Assembly: GCA_025062175.1 (NCBI GenBank)
Contig: JANXAX010000155.1
Location: 1-6,248 of the forward strand
DNA length: 6,248 nt
Source: Anaerolineae bacterium
GTDB lineage: Bacteria > Chloroflexota > Anaerolineae > 4572-78 > NAK82
Direction of reading: 5' to 3'
The notes below the pieces were generated by a model that made no database searches, was not told the origin of the DNA, and saw only the letters and a list, made by a program, of their open reading frames with translations. Shown here in pieces: positions 5,940 through 6,248 of the stretch; the stretch's first letter is position 1, and every line of letters starts with the position of its first letter. The position numbers and the translations under genes are program-made.

Positions 5940-5949
5940 TTTACGTAAT
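5940..5949 (-). repeat. Palindromic element ATTACGTAAA, copy 2 (inverted)
   Basis: On the plus strand this reads TTTACGTAAT, the exact reverse complement of the 10 bases at 4041-4050. It lies 16 nt before the ribosome binding site of the fourth gene. The two copies are the only TTACGTAA sequences I found, and both are between genes of the same operon. Confidence 0.45.
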
Positions 5950-5964
5950 CGCCCCTTTCCTAAC

Positions 5965-5974
5965 GGAGGAGGTG
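5965..5974 (+). promoter_or_regulatory. Near-perfect ribosome binding site for a TTG-start gene
   Basis: GGAGGAGGTG includes GGAGGTG, a full match to the 16S rRNA anti-Shine-Dalgarno sequence, with 6 nt between GGAGG and the TTG at 5979. It is the strongest such site in the window and is what fixes the unusual start codon. Confidence 0.85.
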
Positions 5975-5978
5975 CCCT

Positions 5979-6248
5979 TTGGCAAGTCGCCTGGTCTCGG
6001 TGCCGATAGCAATGGGGGTGGGGCTGCTGGTGCTGGCCAGCTATTTTGTCGCCGATGCCCAGCTGGACGCCGTGGTGGACCGACTGGTCTCCATCGCTTC
6101 CATAGTGGCTGCCTTCGCGCTGTTCTTGGGGCTGGTCAACCTGGCGCGTTTTCATCTGAATCGCTTACGCACCCACCCTTCGCAGCGCCTGTACAGCGCC
6201 GTCCTGCTGGGGGCATTAGCCGCCACGCTGACGCTGGGCTTGGTCGGC
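5979..6248 (+). CDS. Polytopic membrane protein, partial (runs off the window)
   Basis: An open frame of 90 codons runs from TTG 5979 to the last base with no stop. The translation begins MASRLVSVPIAMGVG and has three hydrophobic helices: about 5-25, 36-57 (VSIASIVAAFALFLGLVNLA) and 71-90 (LYSAVLLGALAATLTLGLVG). The first loop is acidic (DAQLDAVVD, 26-34) and the second strongly basic (HLNRLRTHPSQR, 59-70), which puts the N-terminus and the second loop in the cytoplasm. It is at least a three-helix protein, incomplete at its C-terminus. The TTG is chosen because of the near-perfect ribosome binding site before it; an ATG at 6012 would lose part of the first helix and has none. It follows the two-helix protein by 59 nt on the same strand and is probably the fourth gene of the operon. 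I cannot assign a function; ion channel or transporter motifs are not visible in this part. Confidence 0.8.
   Translation, partial: MASRLVSVPIAMGVGLLVLASYFVADAQLDAVVDRLVSIASIVAAFALFLGLVNLARFHLNRLRTHPSQRLYSAVLLGALAATLTLGLVG

Larger units (their letters stand above)
5920..5978 (+). other. Intergenic leader between the third and fourth operon genes
   Basis: These 59 nt contain the perfect 10-bp palindrome GAGCGCGCTC (5921-5930), the second TTACGTAA element (5941-5948) and the ribosome binding site of the next gene. I see neither a U-tract terminator nor a convincing -35/-10 pair, so read-through from the operon promoter is likely. Confidence 0.45.

Overview
The window is GC-rich, densely packed bacterial chromosome. 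A free-standing coenzyme F420 ligase (CofE type), a divergent uroporphyrinogen-decarboxylase-like protein, a HEAT-repeat protein and a cluster of uncharacterised membrane proteins together suggest a Chloroflexota (Anaerolineae-like) organism. That placement is inference from gene content; there is no rRNA or other taxonomic marker here. I see no tRNA, rRNA, CRISPR array, insertion sequence or integrase.

Left part, + strand (1-2656). The last codons of an upstream Lys-rich protein are followed after 2 nt by surE (5'/3'-nucleotidase, SurE family). The surE stop overlaps the start of a beta-class DNA methyltransferase with the SPPYW motif of N4-cytosine enzymes; no restriction endonuclease is visible beside it. 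After a 98-nt gap with a plausible extended -10 promoter comes cofE, the F420-0:L-glutamate ligase.

Middle, - strand (2677-3783). A convergent gene for a UroD-superfamily protein ends 20 nt from the cofE stop. It lacks the N-terminal motif of true uroporphyrinogen decarboxylases and is more likely a member of the functionally diverse UroD/methyltransferase-like group. A 269-nt divergent intergenic region (3784-4052) separates it from the next operon and carries a candidate promoter in each direction.

Right part, + strand (4053-6248). A promoter of nearly consensus form (TTGCAA, 17 nt, TGcTATACT) drives a compact run of four genes: an eight-repeat HEAT protein, a 98-aa protein with a hydrophobic segment, a 247-aa protein with a membrane helix at each end, and a multi-helix membrane protein starting at a TTG codon and running off the window. 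The first three are joined by 4-base stop/start overlaps, so they are probably translated together. None has an assigned function that I recognise. This is the best candidate here for an undescribed system: a membrane assembly with a HEAT-repeat scaffold. The 10-bp sequence ATTACGTAAA, which contains the palindrome TTACGTAA, lies at the transcription-start region of this operon and again, inverted, before its fourth gene, suggesting a shared regulatory site.
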